64,000 nucleotides of DNA from Desulfopila aestuarii DSM 18488 (GCF_900143695.1 NZ_FRFE01000002.1:310001-374000); one strand, 5' to 3'. Counted from the first letter of the stretch, positions 52,995 through 62,098 are shown. Notes: generated from the sequence alone by a model not told the origin. Numbers and translations are program-made.

Positions 52995-53722
52995 GCCATC
53001 ACCATCTGCAAATAGGCCGATCGACGCTGGCCGCTCAGTTTCAGAATCTCCTCCTCCGTCCAGCCATAGGCTTTGGCCAGTAGATGCACCTCCATCAAGA
53101 GACGCTGTGCGCGGGAGCTGATCTCAAGCCAGAGGATATGGCCGATATCAAGGAGAATCTGCCACTGCTGCCCACACTTGGGACAATTGAGGTTTATCAG
53201 CATCTCCGCCTGCGGATCCGTCTCGGCAACAATCTCACTGATAGCGTGCTGAATTTCTTCCGGCAGCCATTTCGCTTCTATGCTTTCATCATTGTAACTC
53301 GCCCCAGCCACGCAACGCTCAAGAAGCAACGCTCTGGCTTCTCTCAGCGTCGCGGCATTTGCCGAGGCTGCCAGGTCATAGCTGGTCAAAGGACGAATCG
53401 TTGCTTTGTAACCGTCCCTTTCCACCTGCCTCAACCGTGGTTTCGCCTGTGGTGCAAACTCGCGGCAGCTGAGGGTAAACTCCACCGTTTCACCACACCG
53501 GGGGCAATTACTCTTTCCTGGCAGGGCATCGCCGAAGGTGGCACTGCGCAATGCCAACAGCAGACTGTCGCGCTCGCTCAACGGCAGGGCCGCCAACGTT
53601 TCGCGGCTATGATCCGCCATCACCTGCAGCAATAGAGACAAGACCCGGTCAATAGGGTGGAGCCGGTATGCGGTTTCCCATACCGCCACTGTATCCAGGG
53701 CAGTCAACCCTCTCACGCCCAC
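52991..53722 (-). CDS. T4 gp51-type baseplate hub assembly chaperone-like protein with zinc-ribbon cysteines
   Basis: The 243-residue protein fits the T4 baseplate assembly protein family common in eCIS loci: VWETAYRLHPIDRVLSLLLQ, a helical middle, and AYGWTEEEILKLSGQRRSAY at the end. Two CxxC pairs (Cys73/Cys76 in NCPRCGE and Cys180/Cys183 in NCPKCGQ) lie about 100 residues apart with similar flanks, suggesting one zinc ribbon whose halves enclose a helical insertion. It lies between the tube gene and the low-complexity gene. Confidence 0.78.
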   Translation of the reverse strand: MGVRGLTALDTVAVWETAYRLHPIDRVLSLLLQVMADHSRETLAALPLSERDSLLLALRSATFGDALPGKSNCPRCGETVEFTLSCREFAPQAKPRLRQVERDGYKATIRPLTSYDLAASANAATLREARALLLERCVAGASYNDESIEAKWLPEEIQHAISEIVAETDPQAEMLINLNCPKCGQQWQILLDIGHILWLEISSRAQRLLMEVHLLAKAYGWTEEEILKLSGQRRSAYLQMVMA

Positions 53723-53727
53723 TCCCC

Positions 53728-54252
53728 TTACGCCGGCTCGGTAAAGACGGGCTCACTGGGTTCGGTCACTTCGTAATCACGTTCCCACCCCTCATTCTCC
53801 AGTTTAAGGCTCTGGATAGCAACGGCATTGGCATTGGCATCCAGATCAGGTATAGCCTGATATTCTGAGACCCAGCAGCGATACACCTTATACGCAATGG
53901 CAAGCTGTCCGGCTTCGTTATAGATCTCAATGATGATATCCTTGCGGAAATCCTGCAGGGATACCTCGCTGCCCAGACCGGAGCCGTAATTCCAGACCTT
54001 ATTGGCCCAGCGCTCAAACTCGGGATCATGGGTAACACCGCGCTCAAGGGTAATGGCCTCGTATTTGCTCCGTCCCGGCGACTTACGGGAACTGGACGGA
54101 TCGCCACCCTCCCGGTGTTCCACCACCTCGGTGGTTCGTTTGAGCGCGCCCACCTTTGAAACACCGGCCACATAGCGGCCATCCCATTTCACCCGGAACT
54201 TGAAGTTTTTATAGGGATCAAAACGTTGTGCATTCACGCTAAACTGTGCCAT
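53728..54252 (-). CDS. Inner tube protein (T4 gp19-like, Afp1/Afp5-like)
   Basis: The 174-residue protein has the conserved tube sequence: DPYKNFKFRVKWDGRYVAGV, TEVVEHREGGDPSSSRKSPG, YEAITLERGVTHDPEFERWA and LKLENEGWERDYE at the C-terminus. It polymerises into the hollow tube through which cargo is delivered. Only one tube gene is present, against three in Afp and PVC. It lies 10 bp after the sheath gene. Confidence 0.95.
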   Translation of the reverse strand: MAQFSVNAQRFDPYKNFKFRVKWDGRYVAGVSKVGALKRTTEVVEHREGGDPSSSRKSPGRSKYEAITLERGVTHDPEFERWANKVWNYGSGLGSEVSLQDFRKDIIIEIYNEAGQLAIAYKVYRCWVSEYQAIPDLDANANAVAIQSLKLENEGWERDYEVTEPSEPVFTEPA

Positions 54253-54262
54253 TGATCTCTCC

Positions 54263-55825
54263 TTACGATTGAATCTGACCAGCTATCTGCTGGATTTTTA
54301 TAACCACAAACTCAGCAGGCTTTAGAGGCGCAAAGCCAACAACGATGTTGACAATGCCCTGGTCGATATCGTTCTGGGTGGTCGTTTCCCGGTCACACTT
54401 GACAAAGTAGGCGTCCCGCGGCGTTGTACCCTGGAAGGCCCCCTGACGAAACAGGTTATGCATGAATGCCCCGAGATTTAGCCTGATCTGCGACCAGAGA
54501 GGTTCATCATTTGGTTCAAACACCACCCATTGAGTACCTCTGAAAAGGCTCTCTTCAATAAAGAGTGCCAGCCGACGCACCGGCAGATATTTCCACTCAG
54601 ACGCCAACTGATCAGCACCGCGCAGGGTCCTCGCGCCCCACACTACCCGGCCAGTGACCGGAAAAGCCCGCAGACAGTTGACTGCCAGGGGATTCAGCTG
54701 GCCGTTTTCGCCATCGGTCAACTTCACGCTCAGCTCGACAACACCTTTCAAAACAGCATCATTCCCGGCAGGAGCCTTCCATACTCCACGCTGACTGTCA
54801 GTCCGGGCCATAACGCCTGCAACCGCGCCACAAGGGGCAAACTCCGCCAGCCTGTTTTCCTGTAATGGGTCGGGCTGTTTAATGCGTGGAAAATAGAGCA
54901 CCGCATTGCTGCTGCGGCCAAGGCCCCATTCCGCGCTTTCCAGTCCACGGCCTCCTGTCAGGTCAGATGGTTCATCCCAACTGGTCAGGGGATCCACCAC
55001 ATACATAGCCCGTCGCTGTTCACAGTAGGTCGTGGCAGCATTACGGGTCTGGGAGTTCACATCTCCCCCTGCCTCCCTGGTCAGCGGCGGGATACAGAGC
55101 AGATTAAAAATATCGGCCTTCTCAAGTGCCCAGATGCCCTGCTTTGCTGCCTCAAGTGAAGCCAGCGAAATATTATTGTCGGTAATTGCCAGGCCATCAT
55201 CCCCATCACTGTTGAAAGCTGTCGATGAACTATCATCCAGCAAGGGATCAACCCCCGTCGGCGGGTCGCCATGAGCAGCCGGTCTGAGTGCAGGTATAGC
55301 TCCCGAGGTGCGAATCAGCTTGGATTGAAATGTCAGGACATCACTGACAAAACGGGCGTTCGCCGTATTCGTGGAAAGATTGAGAAAGCGTTCGGTCACC
55401 CCGGTGGCCGTATCGCGAATGGTAAGGTTGAAGAGCGTAGTATCTGCCGAATCACGTGTTTCATGATCGACCCGTACTCGTAATCGTTCACCCCAGTCGC
55501 CACTGCTGGCGGCAACCAGGTGAAAATCGACGGCAAGGGTCAGGCTGGCGGCACTACCCCCATTGTGCACCCGCACAATCAGGGTATCATTGCCGCCGTT
55601 CTGGAAAAACTGCTGAACCGCATAACTCATGGTGCTGTTACGCCAGAGCCCTCCGAAATGCCGTTCATATTCGGCAAAACTCTGGACACGTGTGGGCTCA
55701 TTTTCCGGCCCCCGCAGGGCACGGCCAATGAAAGCTGTAATTGACGTAGCTGCGCCGGTGATCGTACGGACGCCGCTTGAAACCTCTTCGATATACACGC
55801 CGGGATAGGACAATGTTACGGGCAT
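54263..55825 (-). CDS. Contractile tail sheath protein
   Basis: The 520-residue protein is a typical eCIS/phage sheath: LSYPGVYIEEVSSGVRTITG at the start, SYAVQQFFQNGGNDTLIVRV, AVAGVMARTDSQRGVWKAPA, and the C-terminal core GTTPRDAYFVKCDRETTTQ followed by IVNIVVGFAPLKPAEFVVI. It contracts to drive the tube. The start follows AAGGAGATGC. A single sheath gene is present, so the particle has a homopolymeric sheath. Confidence 0.95.
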   Translation of the reverse strand: MPVTLSYPGVYIEEVSSGVRTITGAATSITAFIGRALRGPENEPTRVQSFAEYERHFGGLWRNSTMSYAVQQFFQNGGNDTLIVRVHNGGSAASLTLAVDFHLVAASSGDWGERLRVRVDHETRDSADTTLFNLTIRDTATGVTERFLNLSTNTANARFVSDVLTFQSKLIRTSGAIPALRPAAHGDPPTGVDPLLDDSSSTAFNSDGDDGLAITDNNISLASLEAAKQGIWALEKADIFNLLCIPPLTREAGGDVNSQTRNAATTYCEQRRAMYVVDPLTSWDEPSDLTGGRGLESAEWGLGRSSNAVLYFPRIKQPDPLQENRLAEFAPCGAVAGVMARTDSQRGVWKAPAGNDAVLKGVVELSVKLTDGENGQLNPLAVNCLRAFPVTGRVVWGARTLRGADQLASEWKYLPVRRLALFIEESLFRGTQWVVFEPNDEPLWSQIRLNLGAFMHNLFRQGAFQGTTPRDAYFVKCDRETTTQNDIDQGIVNIVVGFAPLKPAEFVVIKIQQIAGQIQS

Positions 55826-55996
55826 AATGCATCTCCTTAATCAGGCCCTGAGTAGGTTCCCATCCAGAAACGCAAATATCTCTAAATTGTCTGCTCTTGT
55901 AATTTACCCGTGATACATCTGCTCAGAATAGCTGCGGTTAAACTCATCGAGAAGATCGATTTAGAAAGTAACCTTGCGTTTCCAGTAGAAAATCTG

Positions 55997-56362
55997 TCAG
56001 GGGGTTGCGTCTCGACCGATCAATATTTCGATAGTTGCATCGGCGCCGGTATTGTTAGTGAATGATAGACTCGTAACCCCACCAAGCAAACCGACTGCTC
56101 CGGTGCCAATGAGGATATGGGGGCCATCGAGCTTTACATCGGTTCCCCCCAGGTCATAGGTAAGTTTTTCATCAGGTTTTTTGGGATTGATGACCAACAA
56201 CGATATGGTCCCTCCCGGAACGAGATTAACTACCTGGGTTACAGTATCGAGGAGTGTAATTTGAAATTTATCGTAGGCGTCGACCTCAACACTCGCTGCC
56301 GCCGATATACTTGGGCCTTTCATTACCTGGGCCACAACATTCCAGTTTATCTTTTCCGGCAT
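55997..56362 (-). CDS. Small beta-rich protein, first gene of the eCIS operon
   Basis: The 121-residue protein is predicted to be mostly beta (FQITLLDTVTQVVNLVPGG, ISLLVINPKKPDEKLTYDLG, LSFTNNTGADATIEILIG), without signal peptide or membrane segment. No family is recognised. The ATG follows GAGAGGGGCT. It precedes the sheath gene by 171 bp in the same direction and may be a structural accessory of the particle or an unrelated leader gene. Confidence 0.65.
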   Translation of the reverse strand: MPEKINWNVVAQVMKGPSISAAASVEVDAYDKFQITLLDTVTQVVNLVPGGTISLLVINPKKPDEKLTYDLGGTDVKLDGPHILIGTGAVGLLGGVTSLSFTNNTGADATIEILIGRDATP

Positions 56363-56887
56363 AGCCCCTCTCCATGGTCATTCGTTAAGAAGCACTTGTG
56401 GATGACGTACACTCCATCACCCTCTTCCTCAATGAATTACGAGACGTTGCTACAGGGTACAAATGGGAAAAAAATGTATTGTCTTACATGATCGCCAGCA
56501 TTTTCAAAAAAAAACGCTTCGGATAAACGGAACCTTAAAAAAACACTCCCTGGCCTGAGAGGTTATATTTCGTGAAGGTGCTTTTTCCCCTCAGTCAGGC
56601 AATTGACGCTGAGAGGGGCTACTGAAAGCATCCCGCAGGTCGGGATTAGAACTGGGTAACATCTGTGCATTTGATGTGTCGTCACCATGATGACACTGTT
56701 TTTGCGCCAATATGATCATATACACTCGCCACAAGCCTATCAAATAATGCCAGCACTCACAAGTCAATTCCACTCAGCAAACAACCGAACAATGGGTTAG
56801 GCAAGGCGCAGTTCCCTCAAAAATCAGCAAGATCAAACGAATCAAGGATGGCCTTTTACTATTGACGCCCTCCCCCCAATGAGATGA
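56363..56887. other. Intergenic region upstream of the eCIS operon with a minus-strand terminator
   Basis: This 525-bp region should contain the eCIS promoter, but no convincing -35/-10 pair was found. A short minus-strand hairpin (CGTTT/AAGCG, 56515-56529) is followed by nine T (plus-strand A run 56506-56514), a likely terminator for the Gly/His-rich gene to the right. A second imperfect hairpin (CCCCTC/GAGGGG) lies at 56587-56618. Confidence 0.45.
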
Positions 56888-57355
56888 TTATTTACAGGGG
56901 CCTATCGTGTATTCGATTATTGGCTGCCCAAATTGATCCATAACAGTCCGTCCATAACTATCCCACGCTACCCGCTCCCATCGACACATGCCTGGAGGTA
57001 TTGCCGGTATATTAACCTGCAGTTGCGGCCGAACATACATAACCTGCGGTGGCGGTGGTGCAGCATAGACATTTTGCTGAAGCGGAGGAGAGTACAGCGT
57101 TGCAGCAGCAATTGCCGTTCCCAGCAAAACACCACCTACCCCCCACAGCCACGCGTCATCGTAATCATGATGACCGTGAGAGTAACCTGATCCACCATGA
57201 TACCCACTGTAAGAATGACTGGAGTATCCATGAGAGCCACCATAATAAACTCCTGCTCGTCCATGATAACCTGACTTGCCGCCCATGCTCGTTGTCGGTA
57301 ATAATGCCATGGTTAAAATACCCAGCAAAAGTACATTCCCTGTCTTTTTCAACAT
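56888..57355 (-). CDS. Exported Gly/His/Tyr-rich protein of unknown function
   Basis: The 155-residue protein has a signal peptide (MLKKTGNVLLLGILTMALLP, cleavage near TTSMGG), a segment of GYHG/SHGYSSHS-like repeats (about residues 28-65), a hydrophobic glycine-rich stretch (WGVGGVLLGTAIAAATL, about 71-87) that may span or lie in the outer membrane, and a C-terminal CRWERVAWDSYGR with a second cysteine three residues from the end. Similar Gly/His-rich envelope proteins occur widely without known role. The His-rich part could bind metal. Confidence 0.75.
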   Translation of the reverse strand: MLKKTGNVLLLGILTMALLPTTSMGGKSGYHGRAGVYYGGSHGYSSHSYSGYHGGSGYSHGHHDYDDAWLWGVGGVLLGTAIAAATLYSPPLQQNVYAAPPPPQVMYVRPQLQVNIPAIPPGMCRWERVAWDSYGRTVMDQFGQPIIEYTIGPCK

Positions 57356-57640
57356 AAATCACCCCTCGCCTGTCGTTTTCCACTGTGGCCAAAGCTGTAT
57401 ACAACCTGAGATGGTCTGTTGAGTGGCAGAGTCTCGGATATCTTGTATTTTATCACTATTTGCTTCCTCATCAATAGTGCGTACTCTTGCTGCCATATCA
57501 ATTGTTGCTACCGTTTCCACTTTCTTTCAATTTGAGCAAATAACAAATTGAAACAACAACAAGTAGATGCTAACCATACAATCACCTTCAATCACCTAGA
57601 TTATTCAATCATATATTGCCCATGAAATCAGGAGAAATTC

Positions 57641-58219
57641 ATGTTCAAAGATCTCGTACAGTCCAACCGAAGTTATCGACGATTTGATCACAGCGTACCA
57701 GTTTCGATGCAAACCCTCGAAGAACTGGTGGAACTAGCCAGGCTTTGCCCTTCTGCTGCCAACAAACAGCCCTTAAGGTTCATCCTGAGCACCGCCCCTT
57801 CCGACAATGACGCAATTTTCACCTGCTTGAAATGGGCAGCCTATCTTACTGACTGGGACGGACCCGCCCCATCAGAACAGCCCTCGGCGTACATCGTCAT
57901 GGTCAATACATCCAAAGATTGGGAGTTCGCCAAATTCGATTTGGGTATAATGGCCCAGACAATGCTGCTGGGCGCGGTAGAAAAGGGATTAGGTGGTTGT
58001 ATCATCGGGGCTCTGGACAGGGAAAAATTACGTGCTCATTTTTCCCTGCAACCGGAAATGGATGTCAGTCTCGTTCTAGCCCTCGGCAAACCTGCGGAAG
58101 ATGTTCGTATCGTTGACGTGACGGAAAACGGATCAATCAAATATTACCGGGATGATGCCGGTGTCCATTACGTACCAAAGAGAAGCCTAGTTGAGCTGAC
58201 TCTGGATAAGCGTTGTTAG
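57641..58219 (+). CDS. Nitroreductase-family flavoprotein
   Basis: The 192-residue protein fits small FMN-dependent nitroreductases: SNRSYRRFDHSVPVSMQTLE with the FMN-phosphate-contact arginines, LARLCPSAANKQPLRFIL, a DLGIMAQTMLLGAVEKGLGG helix, and LALGKPAEDVRIVD. Such enzymes use NAD(P)H to reduce nitro groups, quinones or enones. It follows an AGGAGA site and stands alone; the downstream region holds a broken gene. Confidence 0.88.
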   Translation: MFKDLVQSNRSYRRFDHSVPVSMQTLEELVELARLCPSAANKQPLRFILSTAPSDNDAIFTCLKWAAYLTDWDGPAPSEQPSAYIVMVNTSKDWEFAKFDLGIMAQTMLLGAVEKGLGGCIIGALDREKLRAHFSLQPEMDVSLVLALGKPAEDVRIVDVTENGSIKYYRDDAGVHYVPKRSLVELTLDKRC

Positions 58220-58252
58220 ATGAAAAACGACAAGCCGGACCCGTGATCAACC

Positions 58253-58441
58253 ATGAAGAATTTGGCACGTCTGGGCGGAGATGAGTTCGTGACGTTCCTT
58301 TTTATCGGCAACACGAAGGAAATCGAAAAAATTGCACAAGAGAGTATTCAGGAAGTTTTTTTTCACAACTCATGCACCTTCCAGACCCCGCGTGTTACCG
58401 AAAGAAGGAGCAGGGAAAAACCGGGTCACTCTATTATGTAG
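58253..58441 (+). pseudogene. Remnant of a GGDEF (diguanylate cyclase) gene
   Basis: The frame from 58253 reads LARLGGDEFVTFLFIG, the active-site loop of GGDEF domains, then KEIEKIAQESIQEV, and loses similarity. In another frame from 58393 the sequence CYRKKEQGK resembles the end of GGDEF domains (x-Y-R-A-K-E-Q-G-R). Start and middle of the domain are missing, so this is a decayed fragment with at least one deletion or frameshift. Confidence 0.6.
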
Positions 58442-58457
58442 AGAGCCCCCTCAGATG

Positions 58458-59402
58458 TCACAGCTTACCGTGTAATGGAAACAAGGAGAGCACAGCTTCC
58501 GCGAACTCACGCGGTGCCTCTTGTGGAAGATTGTGACCGATGCCGGGAATTGCCCGAAGATCATATGGGCCGGTGAAGAAATGTCGATGCCCCGCCGATC
58601 CACCTAAGGGAAGAACGCCGTCGTCAAGCCCATCAAATGCAATAGACGGCACAGATATTTTTGGTAGTTGAGTAAGACGCTGCTCGGTTTCTTCGACCGA
58701 AGGATCGCCCGGTACCAGTCCAAATCGATGCCGGTAGGAATGAATCACTACATCCACAAAATCAGGATTGTCAAATGAGGTCGCCGTCTGGTTGAAATCA
58801 TCGTCTGTGAATTCCCAGGTCGGAGACCATAACCGCCAAAGAAGTCTGCAAAGCTCGCGACGGTTCTCGAAGAGCCCTGCCCGCCCTCTCTCGGTGTGGA
58901 AGTAGTATTGATACCAAAAACGGTATTCGTTTTCGGGATTCTGAGGTTTTATCGAACCTGGAATGTCATGAATGTTATACCCCCCTACCGAAACAAGTCC
59001 GCTCACACGTTCAGGCCAGAGAGCAGCCAGGATACACGCAGCACGGCCACCCCAGTCATATCCGGCAAGCACAGCTCTCGAAATCTTGAGTGCGTCCATG
59101 AATGCAAGAACATCATGAGCAAGCACTGCCTGTTGGCCTGAACGCATTGTATCCGCAGATAAAAACCGCGTCGGTCCATATCCTCGCAAATAGGGGATGA
59201 TCACTCGACAACCCTTGGAAACCAAAATCTCGCTCACCACATCAAAAGCATGCACATCATATGGGAAGCCATGAAGAAGCAACACGATGTCGCCACTTGC
59301 AGATCCGTGATCAAAATATTCTATTTCAAGAACTCCAGCCTGAGTGAATTTCAACATGGGTGTTGTTGCTCTTTTGGTATGAAAATCGTTTGATAAGGTC
59401 AC
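58458..59402 (-). CDS. Alpha/beta hydrolase, epoxide hydrolase-like
   Basis: The 314-residue protein has an Asp nucleophile in LAGYDWGGRAA (about residues 117-127), an HGFPYD oxyanion loop, an acid residue in FDGLDDGVLP and the catalytic histidine in GIGHNLPQE. An Asp nucleophile points to epoxide hydrolases or haloacid/haloalkane dehalogenases rather than esterases. The start used is GTG 59402, giving the N-terminal length usual for this group; ATG 59357 is an alternative. No signal peptide. It is convergent with the GGDEF remnant. Confidence 0.85.
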   Translation of the reverse strand: MTLSNDFHTKRATTPMLKFTQAGVLEIEYFDHGSASGDIVLLLHGFPYDVHAFDVVSEILVSKGCRVIIPYLRGYGPTRFLSADTMRSGQQAVLAHDVLAFMDALKISRAVLAGYDWGGRAACILAALWPERVSGLVSVGGYNIHDIPGSIKPQNPENEYRFWYQYYFHTERGRAGLFENRRELCRLLWRLWSPTWEFTDDDFNQTATSFDNPDFVDVVIHSYRHRFGLVPGDPSVEETEQRLTQLPKISVPSIAFDGLDDGVLPLGGSAGHRHFFTGPYDLRAIPGIGHNLPQEAPREFAEAVLSLFPLHGKL

Positions 59403-59454
59403 TGCAATAAATGTTCAACTCTTACGTCAGGGGCGAAAAATCAATAATAGTTCT

Positions 59455-59940
59455 TTATACCCCAAACGGTGTATTCATGTCAGGTTTGCTGCTGTTTTTC
59501 TTTTTTGACGGATCTACATTTTCACTGTAACCTTCCCTATAGGTAATAAACGTAACCTCTCTACCTTCCGGTTCAGCAAGATAGGCGATACCCAGGGCAT
59601 GCTCTCCGATACTGAATCCGCGTGGATCAAATGCCCCGTATTCAGACACGATTACCACAGGATCTGCTGCAATGGCTGTAAGGGAAACACCTTCCGGGCT
59701 TTTTTCAAGAATTCTGGACACCCATTTTCCCGCAGTAGACTTCAGAGCGATGATGGGAGCGCCGCCATTGGGCAGATAGGCCCCTCTCAGAAAATCTGCC
59801 TGCCTCCCTATTCCGCTATAGATCGTGTTCGCGCTCAAAGAATCTGCCTCTTGCCATATATTCGCTTCACATGCGACGAGACTCAGTTGGAGAGAATCCG
59901 TTGAACTCAGCACGTGGAAACCTTTTTGCTGAAACAGCAT
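59455..59940 (-). pseudogene. C-terminal fragment of an acetyl-CoA hydrolase/CoA-transferase
   Basis: The 161-residue frame matches only the C-terminal domain of 4-hydroxybutyrate/acetate CoA-transferase-type proteins: YSGIGRQADFLRGAY, GGAPIIALKSTAG, and VVIVSEYGAFDPRGFSIGEH. Full-length members have about 430-640 residues. The rest would have to lie to the right of 59940, which is occupied by pgl on the other strand, so the 5' part has been lost. The last 25 residues are a polar tail unlike the family. It may still be expressed but should lack catalytic function. Confidence 0.7.
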
Positions 59941-59948
59941 GGAGTCAT

Positions 59949-60632
59949 ATGATAATCCAAGGTACTTTCGAGCAACTCACAGAGAAAGCAGCAGCAATTT
60001 TAGCCCAGGCCATCAGGCAATGCATCGCCGTAAAAAATGAGGCAATACTTGCTGTACCCGGCGGCAGGAGTGTAGCGGCAATCTTTGCCAAACTTCGACA
60101 GCAGGAGTTGCCCTGGGAGCAGCTCCATATTTTTCTGCTCGATGAACGTCTGGTGCCAACAGACCATGAGGACAGCAACTACAGACTGGTAAAGGAGCAA
60201 CTGGGAATGGTCGCTCCACCGGGGATGCTTCATCCGTTCCCACATTATCCGGAGGAACCCCAAAGAGGTGTGGCAGAATACAATAAAAAACTGAAAGGTC
60301 TTGGCGGCAGATTTGACATCGTCCTGGCAAGCAGTGGCGAGGATGGTCACATCGCCTCTTTGTTTCCCAGGCATCCATCGATTGGCAACCCTGCCAGCAG
60401 CTTTATTATTGTACATGATGCACCGAAACCACCGGCCGAGAGAATGTCAGCGAGCCGCAAGCTGATCATGCAGGCAGATACAGGTGTCGTGCTTTTCCTC
60501 GGCAGCGCAAAAGCCAGGGCTTTGCGTAATGCCCTTGATACCCATTTATCGATTGTTGATTGCCCGGCAAAGATAATAATGGAACTGCAGGGCTACTCGT
60601 TGTTGACTGATCAGGAGGTGCCAAACCCATGA
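59949..60632 (+). CDS. pgl: 6-phosphogluconolactonase
   Basis: The 227-residue protein is of the DevB/SOL type: AVPGGRSVAAIFAKL, HIFLLDERLVPTDHEDSNYR and LASSGEDGHIASLFPRHP are the family signatures. It hydrolyses 6-phosphogluconolactone in the oxidative pentose phosphate pathway. The ATG at 59949 follows GGAG by 4 nt. It overlaps the glucose-6-phosphate dehydrogenase gene by ATGA, and the two act in consecutive steps. Confidence 0.92.
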   Translation: MIIQGTFEQLTEKAAAILAQAIRQCIAVKNEAILAVPGGRSVAAIFAKLRQQELPWEQLHIFLLDERLVPTDHEDSNYRLVKEQLGMVAPPGMLHPFPHYPEEPQRGVAEYNKKLKGLGGRFDIVLASSGEDGHIASLFPRHPSIGNPASSFIIVHDAPKPPAERMSASRKLIMQADTGVVLFLGSAKARALRNALDTHLSIVDCPAKIIMELQGYSLLTDQEVPNP

Positions 60633-62098
60633 ACATCGAATCCCAGATGATTCTTATCTTCGGGGCCACCGGAGATCTCACCAGGCGGAAGTTGATTCCA
60701 TCTCTCTGCCATCTGCTGCAGAAAAAACGGTTAACCAGCTGTACACCGATTGTCTGTATCGGACGACGGAAGATGACAACGGAATCATTTCTTGAGTTGC
60801 TCGCACCTGACCGGTATGTCGACAATATCGAAAAAAACGTACTGGAAGACCTGCTGTCACGAATCGCCTATTTTCATTTCGACCCGGCCAGTCACAAAAC
60901 GGGAGACTTTGTTGAAGGGATAAAAGGAATCCAGCAGAGTTATGGGTGTACCAGCAATATCCTCATCTACCTCGCCCTTCCCACCACCGCCTTTCTCCAG
61001 ACAGCACAGCTGATTGGTGCCCTCAATTTTGACAAAGGCTGGCGGCGGGTGGTGTTTGAAAAGCCCTTCGGTGAAAATCTGGCCAGTGCTGTGCAGCTGA
61101 ACCGTGATATCCATAGTGTTCTGGATGAAGAAGAGATCTACCGCGTCGATCACTATCTGGGAAAACAGCTGGTGCAGAACATCCTGACATTGAGATTTGC
61201 CAATGAGATCTTTTCTGGTGCCTGGCGACGGCAGGCCATTGACCATGTCCAGATAACGGTTGCAGAAACCCTTGGTGTGGAAAAGCGTGCCGGATATTAT
61301 GATCGGAGCGGCGCAGTTCGCGACATGCTCCAGAATCACCTGTTGCAGCTGCTCTCCTTTGTCGCCATGGAGCCGCCGGCGGAGGTTGATGGAGACGGGG
61401 TAAGAAATGAAGCTGTGAAGGTCCTGGAGCATCTTCGTCCATTACAACCATCGGATATTGTTGTGGGCCAGTATGGAACTGGCAGCATCAACGGTGAAAA
61501 CGTCCTTGCATACCGCCAGGAGGAGGGCGTGGGGGATGAGTCAACGACGGAGACTTATGTGGCCATCCGTGCCCATGTCGATACCGACCGCTGGCTGGGT
61601 GTGCCCTTTTATCTGCGAACCGGTAAACGACTGCAGCAACGCTACGCCGAAATCAGAATCGTTTTCAAACATACGGCAAACAACCTTGTCGGAAGGTGTG
61701 GAAAGCCGAACATGATCATAATTCGTATCCAGCCATACGAGGGCCTGGCCCTCGCATTTAATGTGCAGAAACCTACTGAGCAGGATGAGACGGAATCGGT
61801 GTTAATGGATTTCTGCCATCATTGCCACTTTGGTCCCAATACCCCTGAAGCCTACGAATCGATTCTCTACAACGTCATGGAGGGTGACCACAGCCTCTTC
61901 CCCCGGCACGACTGGATTGAGGCCAGTTGGGAATATATTGACAGGCTGCGTGATCTCGCCGCACCGCCGGTAGTATACGATTCAGGATCGATGGGCCCGG
62001 CGGAGGCGGACAAATTGCTGGAAGCTGATGGGCGCAAGTGGCAAAATGATGTGGTTGTTGCCCGGCAACTCTCTCCTTATCCCCGTTTTGGTCTGTAA
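60629..62098 (+). CDS. zwf: Glucose-6-phosphate 1-dehydrogenase
   Basis: The 489-residue protein has the coenzyme site IFGATGDLTRRKL (residues 9-21), the EKPFGENL loop and the active-site signature YRVDHYLGK. It oxidises glucose 6-phosphate with NAD(P)+ and provides reducing equivalents for biosynthesis. No gnd is adjacent. The coupling with pgl is a common arrangement. Confidence 0.95.
   Translation: MNIESQMILIFGATGDLTRRKLIPSLCHLLQKKRLTSCTPIVCIGRRKMTTESFLELLAPDRYVDNIEKNVLEDLLSRIAYFHFDPASHKTGDFVEGIKGIQQSYGCTSNILIYLALPTTAFLQTAQLIGALNFDKGWRRVVFEKPFGENLASAVQLNRDIHSVLDEEEIYRVDHYLGKQLVQNILTLRFANEIFSGAWRRQAIDHVQITVAETLGVEKRAGYYDRSGAVRDMLQNHLLQLLSFVAMEPPAEVDGDGVRNEAVKVLEHLRPLQPSDIVVGQYGTGSINGENVLAYRQEEGVGDESTTETYVAIRAHVDTDRWLGVPFYLRTGKRLQQRYAEIRIVFKHTANNLVGRCGKPNMIIIRIQPYEGLALAFNVQKPTEQDETESVLMDFCHHCHFGPNTPEAYESILYNVMEGDHSLFPRHDWIEASWEYIDRLRDLAAPPVVYDSGSMGPAEADKLLEADGRKWQNDVVVARQLSPYPRFGL

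Noticed and set aside
31970-56362. Prophage or tailocin
   Set aside because: No capsid, portal, terminase, integrase or lysis genes, and the AAA+ ATPase, DUF4255 and DUF4157 proteins are eCIS markers.
31970-56362. Type VI secretion system
   Set aside because: No TssJ, TssL, TssM or ClpV equivalents; the sheath is a single phage-type protein and the ATPase is of the Afp15 kind.
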